NCBI GenBank assembly: GCA_936450465.1
Contig: OW388291.1
Coordinates: 72,508,436 to 72,572,435, forward strand
Source: Gibbula magus
Lineage: Eukaryota; Mollusca; Gastropoda; Trochida; Trochidae
Reading direction: 5' to 3'
DNA length: 64,000 nucleotides
Within the stretch, counting starts at the first letter, position 1. Each line of letters begins with the position of its first letter. Shown here piece by piece: positions 52,401-64,000 of the stretch. The position numbers and the translations under genes were made by a program. Under the pieces are notes generated by a model, which worked only from the letters and a program-made list of their open reading frames with translations, ran no database searches and was not told the DNA's origin.

Positions 52401-55400
52401 GCATCATCAGTATCCATAGTATATCCATTTGGTGGGAGAGTCATCTTACAAGCATCATCAGTATCCATAGTATATCCATTTGGTGGGAGAGTCATCATAC
52501 AAGCATCATCTGTATCTATAGTATATCCATTTGGTGGGAGAGTCATCTTACAAGCATCATCTGTATCTATAGCCTTTCCCTTTGGTGGGAGAGTCATCGT
52601 CCAAGCATCATCTGTATCTATAGCATATCCCTTTGCTGTGAGAGTCATCTTACAAGCATCATCAGTATCCATAGCATATCCCTTTGATGTGAGAGTCATC
52701 TTACAAGCATCATCAGTATCCATAGCATATCCCTTCGGCGAGAGAGTCATCTTACAAGCATCATCAGTATCCATAGCATATCAATTTGGTGGGAGAGTCA
52801 TCTTACAAGCATCATCAGTATCCATAGTATATCCATTTGGTGGGAGAGTCATCTTACAAGCATCATCAGTATCCATAGCATATCCCTTCGGCGAGAGAGT
52901 CATCTTACAAGCATCATCAGTATCCATAGCATATCAATTTGGTGGGAGAGTCATCTTACAAGCATCATCAGTATCCATAGTATATCCATTTGGTGGGAGA
53001 GTCATCTTACAAGCATCATCAGTATCCATAGTATATCCCTTCGGCGAGAGAGTCATCTTACAAGCATCATCAGTATCCATAGCATATCAATTTGGTGGGA
53101 GAGTCATCTTACAAGCATCATCAGTATCCATAGCATATCCCTTCGGCGAGAGAGTCATCTTACAAGCATCATCAGTATCCATAGCATATCAATTTGGTGG
53201 GAGAGTCATCTTACAAGCATCATCAGTATCCATAGTATATCCATTTGGTGGGAGAGTCATCTTACAAGCATCATCTGTATCTATAGTATATCCATTTGGT
53301 GGGAGAGTCATCTTACAAGCATCATCAGTATCCATAGCATATCAATTTGGTGGGAGAGTCATCTTACAAGCATCATCAGTATCCATAGTATATCCATTTG
53401 ATGTGAGTGTCATCTTACAAGCATCATCAGTATCCATAGTATATCCATTTGGTGGGAGAGTCATCTTACAAGCATCATCTGTATCTATAGTATATCCCTT
53501 TGGTGTGAGAGTCATCTTACAAGCATCATCAGTATCCATAGCATATCCATTTGGTGGGAGAGTCATCTTACAAGCATCATCTGTATCTATAGTATATACC
53601 TTTGGTGTGAGAGTCATCTTACAAGCATCATCAGTATCCATAGCATATCCATTTGGTGGGAGAGTCATCTTACAAGCATCATCAGTATCCATAGCATATC
53701 AATTTGGTGGGAGAGTCATCTTACAAGCATCATCTGTATCTATAGTATATCCATTTGGTGGGAGAGTCATCTTACAAACATCATCAGTATCTATAGTATA
53801 TCCCTTTGATGTGAGAGTCATCTTACAAGCATCATCAATAATAGTATATCCATTTGGTGGGAGAGTCATCTTACAAGCATCATCTGTATCTATAGTATAT
53901 CCATTTGGTGGGAGAGTCATCTTACAAGCATCATCTGTATCTATAGTATATCCATTTGGTGGGAGAGTCATCTTACAAGCATCATCTGTATCTATAGTAT
54001 ATCCATTTGGTGGGAGAGTCATCTTACAAGCATCATCTGTATCTATAGTATATCCCTTTGGTGGGAGAGTCATCGTCCAAGCATCATCTGTATCCATAGT
54101 ATATCCATTTGGTGTGAGTGTCATCTTACAACCTCACCAGTATCCATAGTATATCCATTTGGCGAGAGTGTCATCTTACAACCTCACCAGTATCCATAGC
54201 ATATCCCTTTGGTGTGAGAGTCATCTTACAACCTCACCAGTATACATACCATATCCCTTTGGTGTGAGAGTCATCTTACAACCTCACCAGTATCCATACC
54301 ATATCCATTTGGTGGGAGAGTCATCTTACAAGCATCATCTGTATCTATAGTATATCCATTTTAGAAAGTCATCTTACAAGCATCACCAGTATCCATACCA
54401 TATCCCTTTGGTGTGAGTGTCATCTTACAACCTCACCAGTATCCATACCATATCCCTTTGGTGAGAGTGTCATCTTACAACCTCACCAGTATCCATAGCA
54501 TATCCCTTTGGTGTGAGAGTCATCCTACAACCTCACCAGTATCCATACAATATCCCTTTGGTGAGAGTGTCATCTTACAACCTCACCAGTATCCATAGCA
54601 TATCCCTTTGGTGTGAGAGTCATCCTACAACCTCACCAGTATCCATACCATATCCCTTTGGTGAGAGTGTCATCTTACAACCTCACCAGTATCCATAGCA
54701 TATCCCTTTGGTGTGAGAGTCATCTTACAACCTCACCAGTATCCATACCATATCCATTTGGTGGGAGAGTCATCTTACAACCTCACCAGTATCCATAGCA
54801 TATCCCTTTGTTGTGAGAGTCATCTTACAAGCATCATCAGTATCCATACCATATCCCTTTGGTGAGAGTGTCATCTTACAACCTCACCAGTACCCGTAGC
54901 ATATCCCTTTGGTGTGAGAGTCATCTTACAAACATCATCAGTATCCATACCATATTCCTTTGGTGAGAGTGTCATCTTACAACCTCACCAGTATCCATAG
55001 CATTTCCCTTTGGTGTGAGAGTCATCTTACAACCTCACCAGTATCCATACCATATCCCTTTGGTGTGAGTGTCATCTTACAACCTCACCAGTATCCATAG
55101 TATTTCCCTTTGGTGTGAGAGTCATCTTACAACCTCACCAGTATCCATACCATATCCCTTTGGTGTGAGTGTCATCTTACAACCTCCCTCACCAATATCC
55201 ATAGCATTTCCCTTTGGTGTGAGAGTCATCTTACAACCTCACCAGTATCCATACCATATCCCTTTGGTGTGAGAGTCATCTTACAAGCATCATCTGTATC
55301 TATAGCATATCCCTTTGGTGAGAGTGTCATCTTACAACCTCACCAGTATCCATAGCATATCCCTTTGGTGTGAGAGTCATCTTACAATCATCATCAGTAT

Positions 55401-56161
55401 CTATAGCATCTCCCTTTGGTGAGAGTGTCATCTTACAACCTCACCAGTATCTATAGCATATCCCTTTGGTGTGAGTGTCATCTTACAAACATCATCAGTA
55501 TCTATAGCATCTCCCTTTGGTGAGAGTGTCATCTTACAACCTCACCAGTATCTATAGCATCTCCCTTTGGTGAGAGTGTCATCTTACAACCTCACCAGTA
55601 TCCATAGCATATCCCTTTGGTGTGAGTGTCATCTTACAAACATCATCAGTATCTATAGCATATCCCTTTGGTGTGAGAGTCATCTTACAACCTCACCAGT
55701 ATCTATAGCATCTCCCTTTGGTGAGAGTGTCATCTTACAACCTCACCAGTATCTATAGCATCTCCCTTTGGTGAGAGTGTCATCTTACAACCTCACCAGT
55801 ATCCATAGCATATCCCTTTGGTGTGAGTGTCATCTTACAAACATCATCAGTATCTATAGCATATCCCTTTGGTGTGAGAGTCATCTTACAATCATCATCA
55901 GTATCTATAGCATCTCCCTTTGGTGAGAGTGTCATCTTACAACCTCACCAGTATCTATAGCATCTCCCTTTGGTGAGAGTGTCATCTTACAACCTCACCA
56001 GTATCCATAGCATATCCCTTTGGTGTGAGTGTCATCTTACAAACATCATCAGTATCTATAGCATATCCCTTTGGTGTGAGAGTCATCTTACAACCTCACC
56101 AGTATCCATAGCATATCCCTTTGGTGAGAGTGTCATTTTACAACCTCACCAGTATCCATAG
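49426..56161 (+). repeat. 6.7-kb minisatellite of 50/51-bp units
   Basis: About 130 units. Type A (51 bp): CATCTTACAAGCATCATCAG, then TATCCATAGCATATCCCTTT, then GGTGTGAGAGT; it dominates ~49,985-54,115. Type B (50 bp) has ACCTCACCAG instead of GCATCATCAG and dominates the right side (54,115-56,161). Higher-order structure is clear: TTCGGCGAGAG recurs at 50244, 50499, 50805, 51060, 51264, 51468 and 51671 (steps of 4-6 units). Type B runs in 100-bp dimers near 54.4-54.8 kb and in a ~403-bp block (55567 and 55970). In the type-A core a plus frame stays open for 573 (49941-51662) and 689 (52080-54149) codons, with minus frames also open (MDTDDACKMTLPPN-type units). Unit length divisible by three explains this. 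No start context, splice structure or unique flanking domain supports a gene. Confidence 0.95.
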
Positions 56162-56164
56162 CAT

Positions 56165-56558
56165 ATATTGCAATACATACAACCAGTATTGCAATACGTA
56201 TTGCAATATATTGAGTGAACTCTACATTCAACTTCTATACTTCTGTTTGCAGTTTAAACATTACACATTTAGTAAAAAGCCTTTCAAATCTTTCTAAAAA
56301 TAGACAATTAGTCAAAATGATAAGTTTATTTTGATGTCATATATTTAGAAAACAGCTGTAATACAGTTCAACACATATTATTGCACCCCAAAATAACTAA
56401 GTTAAGCGGGTAACCATGCCTAAAAACGAGATATATGAATACATTTCACTAAAAAAAATGCTGGTGCAATATATTGCGATATGAAAAATCGTATTGCAAT
56501 TATTGTATTGCACAATCTGTATTGCAATATATTGGTATTGCGATAATATTGCTCAGCC
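56165..56558 (-). mobile_element. Possible hAT-like element end
   Basis: Dense TATTGCAATA motifs occur near 56166-56215 and again at 56466-56558. The right boundary, read on the minus strand, begins GGCTGAGCAATATTATCGCA, like the GGGCTGGGCAATAT ends of hAT-type MITEs (from memory). The left part may be the opposite end; no transposase or target duplication is identified. It abuts the end of the 51-bp array. Confidence 0.4.
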
Positions 56559-57290
56559 TTATTGGATACCAATGTAACATTGTGTTTATTAAACTTATAT
56601 TTTTTTCTTGTCTAGTTTACGTTTGTGGTAAGTTGTATATGTTTTATCCATAATAATATAATTGGTAGGTGGTATGTATTTTCTCGTACCATACATTATT
56701 GGTTAGATCAATTATGACATGAAATTACAACACATTTTATCGATTTATAAGGTTATATATGATTAATGAAGTCATAACACACATTATTGGTAAAATCCAT
56801 TGGTATTTTCTTTAATCTTCATGAGGCAAATTATTTGTAAAATCGGAATTTTTTTCTGGAATAAGTGATTAATTTTTTTACAGCTTTTAAAGGTTTCTAT
56901 ATATGTTTTTATTGACTGGGGTGATGAGCGAGAAACGTTTTATTATTTTAGTTTAACCAGTCAAGATAAATTCCAAGATGGCTTTTCCATTGATTTTTTA
57001 AATCTTAATTTTGAGACGCTTTCAAGACCATTAGTCAAATAGCAATATATCACTCTATATATACTTTGAAGACGTATGTTTGAAACGATAATATCAAATT
57101 CCACCTAAAACTTGATTGAAAACTATCACTGACATTTTGAAGAAAAGATGAAAGATTTGAAACGGTAGATAAGTGAAGTTCATCTGTCGTTCAAGAATCA
57201 TGATTTACTAGTATATCACCGAATAGTGGGTTTGGGTTAATGTAGGTTTAATGTGATGTTAGACATTTTATTATATATTAATACCAATGA
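56559..57290. other. No supported gene
   Basis: AT-rich, nothing recognised. Confidence 0.6.
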
Positions 57291-57622
57291 TTTTTGTCCG
57301 ATCGATTAAAGAAAAACTATTCATCTCATCGTTTTCAAATTTGGTACATGTCTTCTTTACCTATAGGAGAGGTGCAGTGCGAAGTTTAAACCGAATTGGT
57401 GAATTTTTATAATTTTTGGCGATTTTTTGGAGTTTTTTTTTTTAACTTAGTCATATTATGAGCATTTTTGTCCGTTCGATTACAGAAACACTATTCATCT
57501 CATCCTTCTCAAATTTAGCGCATGTCTTCTTCACCACTAGTAGAGGTGCAGTACGAAGTTTAACACGATTTGGTGAATTTTTGAATTTTTGGCAATTTTT
57601 TATATTTTTTTACTTCATCATA
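57291..57622 (+). repeat. ~174-bp tandem duplication
   Basis: TTTTTGTCCG begins both copies (57291 and 57465). Shared blocks include CTATTCATCTCATC, AGAGGTGCAGT.CGAAGTTTAA and TTGGTGAATTTTT. About 85% similar by eye. Confidence 0.85.
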
Positions 57623-58706
57623 GTCGGAGCTAGAATGAATGAAGCTTCTTCTGTGTTGTGATTTGTGGATTCATCATTTTCTTTTTCATGTAACTTTCAT
57701 CAAAAGCTACTTCTGTGTTCTTGTTGATTTTACTATTTCATATTTCCACTGGTTATATTTTGGGAAAAGTTAAATTTTCTTTCCTTTCAGCCATAAACTG
57801 CTGTATATCTCTCACTGTGCCTTCAGGGGTGAGCTTCCATGTACCAGTTGTTTCAAGTCACTCGAATGAATCATTATGATGGATTAATTTCCAAAATAAA
57901 GTTGAAATCAGTGGTAATAGCAGTAGTGTATTATGTTACCCATGCATACCTTTTCAAGTTACTATTATTCCTATTTTTACTTAAACCACCTTTTTTACAT
58001 GAAGATCGACACTTGTCCTACCCTTTTCACAAACAGTTTAATCTTAGCAATTACATTTCATAGCTTATCAATCCTTTGGTGTGCAGACACCTCTCTCTTT
58101 AAGTAAAATAAAAATGTCAAACTTTAACAGTTGGGGGTATTAGTGAGCCACGCTCACTTTTTTGCTTGTTTCTATTTATCTATAGGTGTGCACCGCTTTA
58201 ATTGTTCGATAAACATTTAATCAGAAAGCATGCATATACATAGAGTAAGCATAATGTCTATGATTTATGTAAAAACTGTTTGGATACTAGTTCAATCAGA
58301 ATCAACTAACATCATGGTGGAAACTGTTTTTTTTTGTGGGACTAAATTATCAAGAAAACAATATTTTCTGGATTATAACTTCTTTACTGTGAACATACAC
58401 ACCGTTTCGGAGTATATGCGTATTTCTTTATCAGGTGGAGTGTGGGGTATAACAAGGTGGGAAACATTTATACAGAATATAAACTTGAAACCGAATGAAG
58501 GAGATTTAACTGCATCAGTAGATTATACAATTAGGATTTGCAATACAAAAACTATAATCTAGAGAAAAAAAAATTCTTATGTATTCTATTGATAAAATGC
58601 CCTTGAAGGACTTGTCAAATTATTATTTGAAGATTGTATTTGCTGAAATAAGTTTTCGTATATACGGCATTTGTTCCTTGTTACTGAAAGATCTCCACTG
58701 AATTAC
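57623..58706. other. No supported gene
   Basis: A 110-codon plus frame (58230-58562) and a 74-codon frame (57839-58063) match no family I recognise. The first has no clear start context or signal peptide; left uncalled. Confidence 0.5.
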
Positions 58707-59000
58707 GAAGTTGACAGTGGAGATAATACACATACAATTGCACTAACGAAGTTGACTGTCGAGAAAATCACAGATTTGCAAAAAAACGAAGTTGTCTTTA
58801 GCGAAAAACATCATTTACAATTCCAAAAACAAAGTTAACTATCGATAAAACACGTACAATTTCAAACATGACGTTGACTACAGAGACGTCAAATACAATT
58901 GCAATGAAGAAGTTGACTATCGAGAAAAAACCACTTAATAACGAATTCAAGTTGACTGTCGGCAAATCACCATGTACAATTGCAGTAACAGAGCTGGTTG
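58700..59000 (+). repeat. Degenerate ~40-bp tandem repeat, ~8 copies
   Basis: GAAGTTGACTGTCGAGAAAA-type motifs start near 58707, 58748, 58788, 58831, 58871, 58909, 58948 and 58988. Between them lies CATACAATTGCA.TAACG. A plus frame from 58868 (77 codons) reads the last copies as KKLTIEKK/FKLTVGKS/TELVVSKE-like units and then a unique tail. It could be a decayed repeat-containing exon, but stops interrupt the earlier copies. Confidence 0.75.
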
Positions 59001-59490
59001 TTTCTAAAGAGCCATGTTCGTTTTCCTACAGTTGTATAGTCAGCAGTCTTTTTAAAATAAATGCGTTATTTACAATTATAGGAGGCTTTGAAGCATCCTA
59101 GATGTAGTTTTGGTTCATTATTTTGTTGGACATCAATATTTTTCTATTTTGTGTCGGTCAGTCACTGGAGTTTCTACTATACTTATGTGTATTCATAAGG
59201 AACAGGGTTGTTTTATTAAATATTAAAAAGAGCACATAAATAAGCTAGACTTGTTTCAATTTGGGTGAGGTTAATGTAAAATAATAACAGAATCAATGGC
59301 TATGGATCTAACTAGGTTTCTAGCCACGTCATTGAAAGAATATAAATGATACTTTACTAAAGAGTACATATTTTAGCTATGTTTATTTGTCATATGTAAT
59401 CAACCTTATTGACATGTAATTTCAACTTTCAGAAATGCTATACCAAATGGCATTTGGTAGCTTTTGACCTTGAAGAATAACAATAGATAT
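59001..59490. other. No supported gene
   Basis: Nothing recognised. Confidence 0.6.
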
Positions 59491-59674
59491 TTAAATGACT
59501 TGTTTGTACATGTATTAAGGTTTGAAACTTGTTTGTATACAGAGCGTCGTGCTAATATAAAACATAATAACAATAATAACTTTAAATGTTTCAGAAAATA
59601 TATTAAATGACTTGTTTGTACATGTATTAAGGTTTGAAACTTGTTTGTATACAGAGCGTCGTGCTAATATAAAA
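59491..59674 (+). repeat. Exact 72-bp direct duplication
   Basis: 59491-59562 and 59603-59674 look identical (TTAAATGACTTGTTTGTACA ... GCTAATATAAAA), separated by 40 bp. The identity points to a recent event. A minus frame (59515-59745) simply reads the duplication twice. Confidence 0.95.
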
Positions 59675-61866
59675 GTTATCTCAAATCGTTTCCATTTATA
59701 CTGTTTAATTAAACGTAATAAAATGCTAACATATTTATGTTCCACACATGTCTATTTCTAGCAAGCTGAATTATATACCATAACTATAAAATAATTTTTT
59801 AAAAACTGGCCCCAGTGAAGAGCATGCATGGATTCGCAGCATGATCAGTCGGTGTTTACTCAGGCAATTTACAACCGCCTCGCAATCTGTTCATCAGTAA
59901 ACAGTTTACCTACACAATAGTAGCTAGCAAAACCATTTGTTACAGTACGCAATATCTACTGAATATGGACCAATGTCATTTAATGAACTACGATCACTGT
60001 CCGCATCAGTAAAGGTATAGTGTTTTGGGTTTACCATACGACTGCGCAGAAGCTGTGTCCATATAGGCTAACATTCAGTCTTACATAAATATATCTTATA
60101 GGAAAGGAGCATTAAAATAAATATAAAAATAATGATTGTTTTATTCATTATGGGTATATTACAAATTTACCTAGTCGTATATTTTAGTATGCAGGGAACT
60201 TGTCATAAATATTAAAATATACTTTTTAATGTTACGATTGCAAGATTAGGTATATTTTTATTATCAAGGTGCATATGTATTTAAGCTATAACCTGATCAC
60301 ACGAACCACTTATATTGCAACAAACAAGCACATTAGAGCTTTCCAATGCCACTCTCTGACAACTCTGTAGTATGTTGTCAGTCGGGCGTGACGAGAGGAA
60401 GGCGGACGATACTGGGAGAGTTGGAACATGTCACACTCAGCGTGTCCACTGTGACTAATCCACCCGGTATTACCAGTGTGGGTTGGAAGCTTCTTAAAAA
60501 TATGTTGCATTGATAGATCGTGGGCGGTGGAATAAGAGCTTGTTTGTATGACTAAGTTGTTTAGCGGAGGCAGTTTATAGGGTTTTCCATAAACATCATA
60601 TGATCATCTTAATCTCTCCAGCATCTATTTCAATAAGTGGGGCAGATAATTACCTTCAACTTATAATTTATTTATGGTAATCGATAACGCAGTTCATCCC
60701 TTGAAAAATCGTTTGTAAGTGATCGGAAGGTAAGCAAAATTGTTACAATTCATCATTTGAATTAATATCAATATTAATTGGTGTCTTTGTCCACCTTATG
60801 AAGCACATTTTTGTGTGATCGATACACATGTATCTACATTAGTCAATATCATTTCGCTGTGTGAATCTACTTTCATAAGCGATCGACAAATGGGCGGTTT
60901 GTTATCTTTTGTCACTTTGCATTAGAATTTTATAAGTATGTTATTATTCATCTACTTATATTTGCTATAAATTATATTTGGTGTTTAATTGTTAATGTGT
61001 ATGTGTTAGATTCATTTAGCATTTTATTATTTGTGTTCTATAGATCTCCATCATAGTTTTGTTAGTAGTATTATAACTCCGAAGACGTTATACTCATTTC
61101 AGTACGCAGACTGGCAAGCTAGCTATACATATATATATATATGTATAGAAAATGGAAATAAAAAATACCCCGTCACAAGTAAAGAAAGCCATGCGATAGG
61201 CATTCACGGTTCATTGTATGATATTTATATTCCATTGCTAGAGATGATCACTCACAAGAATAATCTATTATAGAAGTAGAACTTCCAATAGCATTTCGCC
61301 ACATAGACTGCTTATAGGTATGGTAATGTGGCACATAGAAGAAGTTCGATCGCATCATAAAGCACTGTGCACACAAATGTAAGAACTCGCTCCGCATTAT
61401 ATAATCTGAGCCTATAATGGGCGCATAATGACATTTCTTATCGACACAGTTATATGCACAACTTGACTTATATTTATGTAAATTAAGATTTGATATTTCA
61501 AAGTATATTTTTATCAAATGTTATCTTTGATCACCCACGAACCTTTCTTGAACACCCACACATGTAATGATAATGGCCCACATGCAGTTATCCTTCAGAA
61601 TCTACACCCGAGGCACCAGTTAATGGGGCGTCGTCATGCCATTTACACACTCAAAATTTATACTCAATCTCCGTCCATTACCATAAGAAATGTTTTATTG
61701 CACACAAATTTTTTTTACATAAAATATTTAATTTAATCATGTTTTTATTTACTTTTTAAATAAATATCATTCTTATATCATCATGTGAATGCGCAATGCT
61801 ATTTGTAAGAAGAGGAATATGTGTACATGTATTACATTGTCTTATTATCAAGTTATAACCGTATAA
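59675..61866. other. No supported gene
   Basis: AT-rich, with a somewhat GC-richer patch at 60.35-60.5 kb covered by a 66-codon minus frame (60310-60510) lacking recognisable features. Frames at 61031-61273 and 61248-61517 are likewise unsupported. Confidence 0.5.
61123..61148. repeat. 26-bp perfect palindrome
   Basis: CTATACATATATA and its mirror TATATATGTATAG are directly joined. Confidence 0.9.
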
Positions 61867-62035
61867 CCGTCTGTCCGTCCGTAATCATTTCGTTTCCGGA
61901 GCAGAACTCGGAAAACCATTTATCATATCTTTCTGAAACTTCACATATGTATTTCACATTTACTGAATTGGTGCCTTTTGATATTTTCAGATTTTTAAAT
62001 TTTTAATTTTTTTCGTTTCCATGGAAACGTGTTGA
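61867..62035 (+). repeat. Dispersed repeat (CCGTCTGTCCGTCCGT type)
   Basis: Begins CCGTCTGTCCGTCCGTAATC and runs through TTTCCGGAGCAGAACTCGGA and GTTTCCATGGAAAC. From memory it resembles a repeat frequent in gastropod and other mollusc genomes. It is followed at 62119 by a module also found at 40171, so the two may form one element. A 61-codon frame across it is not a gene. Confidence 0.5.
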
Positions 62036-62118
62036 AATTGAACTCTGTTCAAAGATGTATTTTACCAATTATGTGGGACCGGTGGGATATGTCATCTTCT
62101 GATGACTCTTGTTTTAGT

Positions 62119-62218
62119 TCCATATATGTGTATTCGATTTAACTAAACTTGCTGAATACATGCAATTTGCAGACTGTATTGAGGGCTTTTATTTTTACAC
62201 AGTCACGGGGCAGGACCA
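62119..62218 (+). repeat. Dispersed repeat module, copy B
   Basis: Counterpart of 40171-40258. Shared landmarks: TGTGTATTC, TGCTGAA, GACTGTATT, GGCTTTT and TTTTACACAGTCACGGGGCA. Confidence 0.6.
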
Positions 62219-64000
62219 TGGTAATTCTGTTAAGAAGAGTCACGGTGAATGTTGATTTCAATCCAAATCTATATAGAGCAGCTTTTCACCTTAAATTAAC
62301 ACGAGACTTCCGCTTATGTCGGGTGTTTTCCATTGAAATGAAACGCCCAAAGCTCTGATACAATAATTTGGATCAAATGGTGGAACAAGACAAATCCACA
62401 ATTGTAGAATAAATTGTCCGTAAACATTAAGTTAATTACATTAATCAAATTAAAACTGATTTCATTATTTGTATTATTTCTTCTAAAGATCAGTATATTT
62501 CAAGTGGTACAGTTGCCAAATGAAATCTATCTCTGCGTATATATGTATATCATATAGTGTGGTTCTTTTATACACAGTCAAACTGCTCATAATGTATTTT
62601 GTGGGTCTATTGTCTCAACACAGAGCTTACACAAGTCATTTCCTCCATCGTAACTTCTGTTTTAATCCGAAAAGTGAGTGTGCCAGCAATAGAGAGTCCT
62701 CATTGGTAGCAATCAAGTTATTCAATTGTGGTCTGTTCCCCTAGCAGTCAAGGAGACTGGGACGTCCTCAACAGTGTTCAGGGGGTGTATTTCTCACTAG
62801 ACAGAAACCAGTCGAAGATGTGAGAAATAGAAATAAGGACATACGGTATTATTTTGAAAATATTCGCCGTTGCGGGAGCAATTTATTATGACTATGTCGG
62901 AAGAAAGATATAAGCAGAAGTAAATAAAGTTAACTTTTAAATTATTTACGTAAATGGTGAGTCAATATAAATTATCAAGTAACAAGAACATCCGCAGTAG
63001 ATATGACATTGATTTATATGTGTGAAATTTCCTTTAAAAAAACAATCACTAAAATATCCTGATATTTTGTTTGTTTGTTGTTGTTTTACCAAGGTAAATC
63101 AATGCGTTTTTATTCAATTATCAAGAAAATTAATGTTTATCTTTACCATCATGTTTCATTATATTGGGCATGTTACTATAAGAGTAATTTGCCCCTAATG
63201 TCAATGCAATTGGCATCATCCAACCGTTTCCTCTCATGCAACTTACTATAGAGCCATTATCTAGTAGATGTATATAAAGGCTCATTTAATTCAACACGGA
63301 CTACTTAGCGTGGAAATATACACGACGAGGTCGTCAGTGAACCGTCCTTATGTAACGAGTTCTCTTATCAATACTTTATCATAACATTCGAAATCATGTA
63401 TTGAATTATTTACATTTGAATAGTTTATAATGATGTAACATTGAAAAGTATGTACATCAATACTGATTTGATTGTTGAAAGCGATCTACCTGTGTTAATA
63501 TTCTATATTGCTGTACGTGAGTGGTTCTGGTGGTGCTTCACTTGGACCAAACACCGTACTTCTCCTTATAAACGCCCTGAGCTCAATTCAGCAGGCTCCC
63601 AGTCGGCCTGCTTCATATTGACAACGCTTCAACGAAAATGACATAGTTTATTTAAAAAAACAAGTGGTAACTTGAAAAAAACACCTCGACATGTTTCCAA
63701 TGGAGGCCAGTCTGATTAAAATCGACCTTGTTCCGAGGAATAAAACTTGCAAAATTATGCATCTACCGGGATACGAACAGGTTCTGTAGATTCCTCTCCA
63801 CAAGGTCTGAGAACACCCCGTATAGGCGCATGTTCCGAACCAGTTTAGTACAGCCAAAACCCAGTCAAATAGCTGACCAATCACAACGTAGTTTTTAAAC
63901 GGTCACTGTTTTGAAAGCATTCGGAACAGACCAAAGGATAGCTGTTTGGAGTTATCTGCTCCTAGCTTCTCGCACTGAAAGCATTTGTTGGGCGTCTTTT
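62219..64000. other. No supported gene
   Basis: Frames at 62520-62744, 63441-63641 and 63648-63884 (minus, 78 codons) are not recognised. The last region (63660-63890) looks like a moderately conserved repeat rather than a gene, but I cannot name it. Confidence 0.5.

Noticed and set aside
49941..54149. Plus-strand frames of 573 and 689 codons (secreted repeat protein?)
   Set aside because: Entirely inside the 51-bp array; the opposite strand is also open, and frame-breaking 50-bp units flank and interrupt them.
49426..56161. CRISPR array
   Set aside because: Units are head-to-tail with no unique spacers, and the context is eukaryotic.
58230..58562. 110-codon plus-strand frame as a gene
   Set aside because: No family recognised, no signal peptide or conserved pattern.
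63648..63884. 78-codon minus frame, and a GTTCGTATCC B-box-like motif nearby
   Set aside because: No matching A box, no acceptor stem, and no recognised protein family.

Overview
The window looks like AT-rich, gene-poor, non-coding DNA from an invertebrate animal. There is no operon-like layout, rRNA, tRNA or CRISPR array, and I could not support any intact protein-coding gene. What it holds is eukaryotic: long minisatellites, AT and AGT microsatellites, non-autonomous DNA transposons with terminal inverted repeats, the decayed C-terminal end of a LINE reverse transcriptase, and several dispersed repeats. Several of these resemble, from memory only, repeats common in molluscs and other lophotrochozoans (the hairpin near 4.5 kb, the CCCCCGCCA...TGGCGGGGG element at 34.3 kb, the CCGTCTGTCCGTCCGT repeat at 61.9 kb). 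A mollusc is my best guess, not a demonstrated assignment.

Layout. 0-6.4 kb: a foldback element, two CRE octamers, and a 574-bp transposon-like unit (2763-3336) with ~92-bp terminal inverted repeats, a 9-bp target duplication and a broken N-terminal piece of a RecQ-like helicase; then a hairpin element and a 42-bp tandem array. 6.4-9.2 kb: an AGT microsatellite beside a 2.5-kb array of an 8-bp unit. 9.2-13.1 kb: unique-looking DNA with an 804-bp TTAA-flanked element. 13.1-15.6 kb: an AT tract and a 17-bp minisatellite. 15.6-29.1 kb: unique-looking DNA with a mariner-type MITE, a LINE remnant on the minus strand, a possible Cys-rich coding remnant, a G29 tract and a possible Tigger/pogo-type element. 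29.1-38.6 kb: unique-looking DNA with small tandem repeats and a 0.4-kb AGT microsatellite. 38.6-41.3 kb: a 73-bp-arm palindrome between AT tracts, then a 2-kb CCACA/CATCA-type array. 41.3-49 kb: unique-looking DNA. 49.4-56.2 kb: a 6.7-kb minisatellite of 50/51-bp units with higher-order structure. 56.2-64 kb: a hAT-like end and several diverged repeats.

Tandem arrays make up roughly a quarter of the window. The longest open frames (934, 853, 852, 689 and 573 codons) lie entirely inside arrays and are by-products of stop-free repeat units. No set of genes works together here. The most interesting item is the helicase-fragment transposon at 2.76-3.34 kb. After it come the two-strand-open 51-bp array and the palindrome set between AT tracts. 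I found no convincing new multi-gene system.
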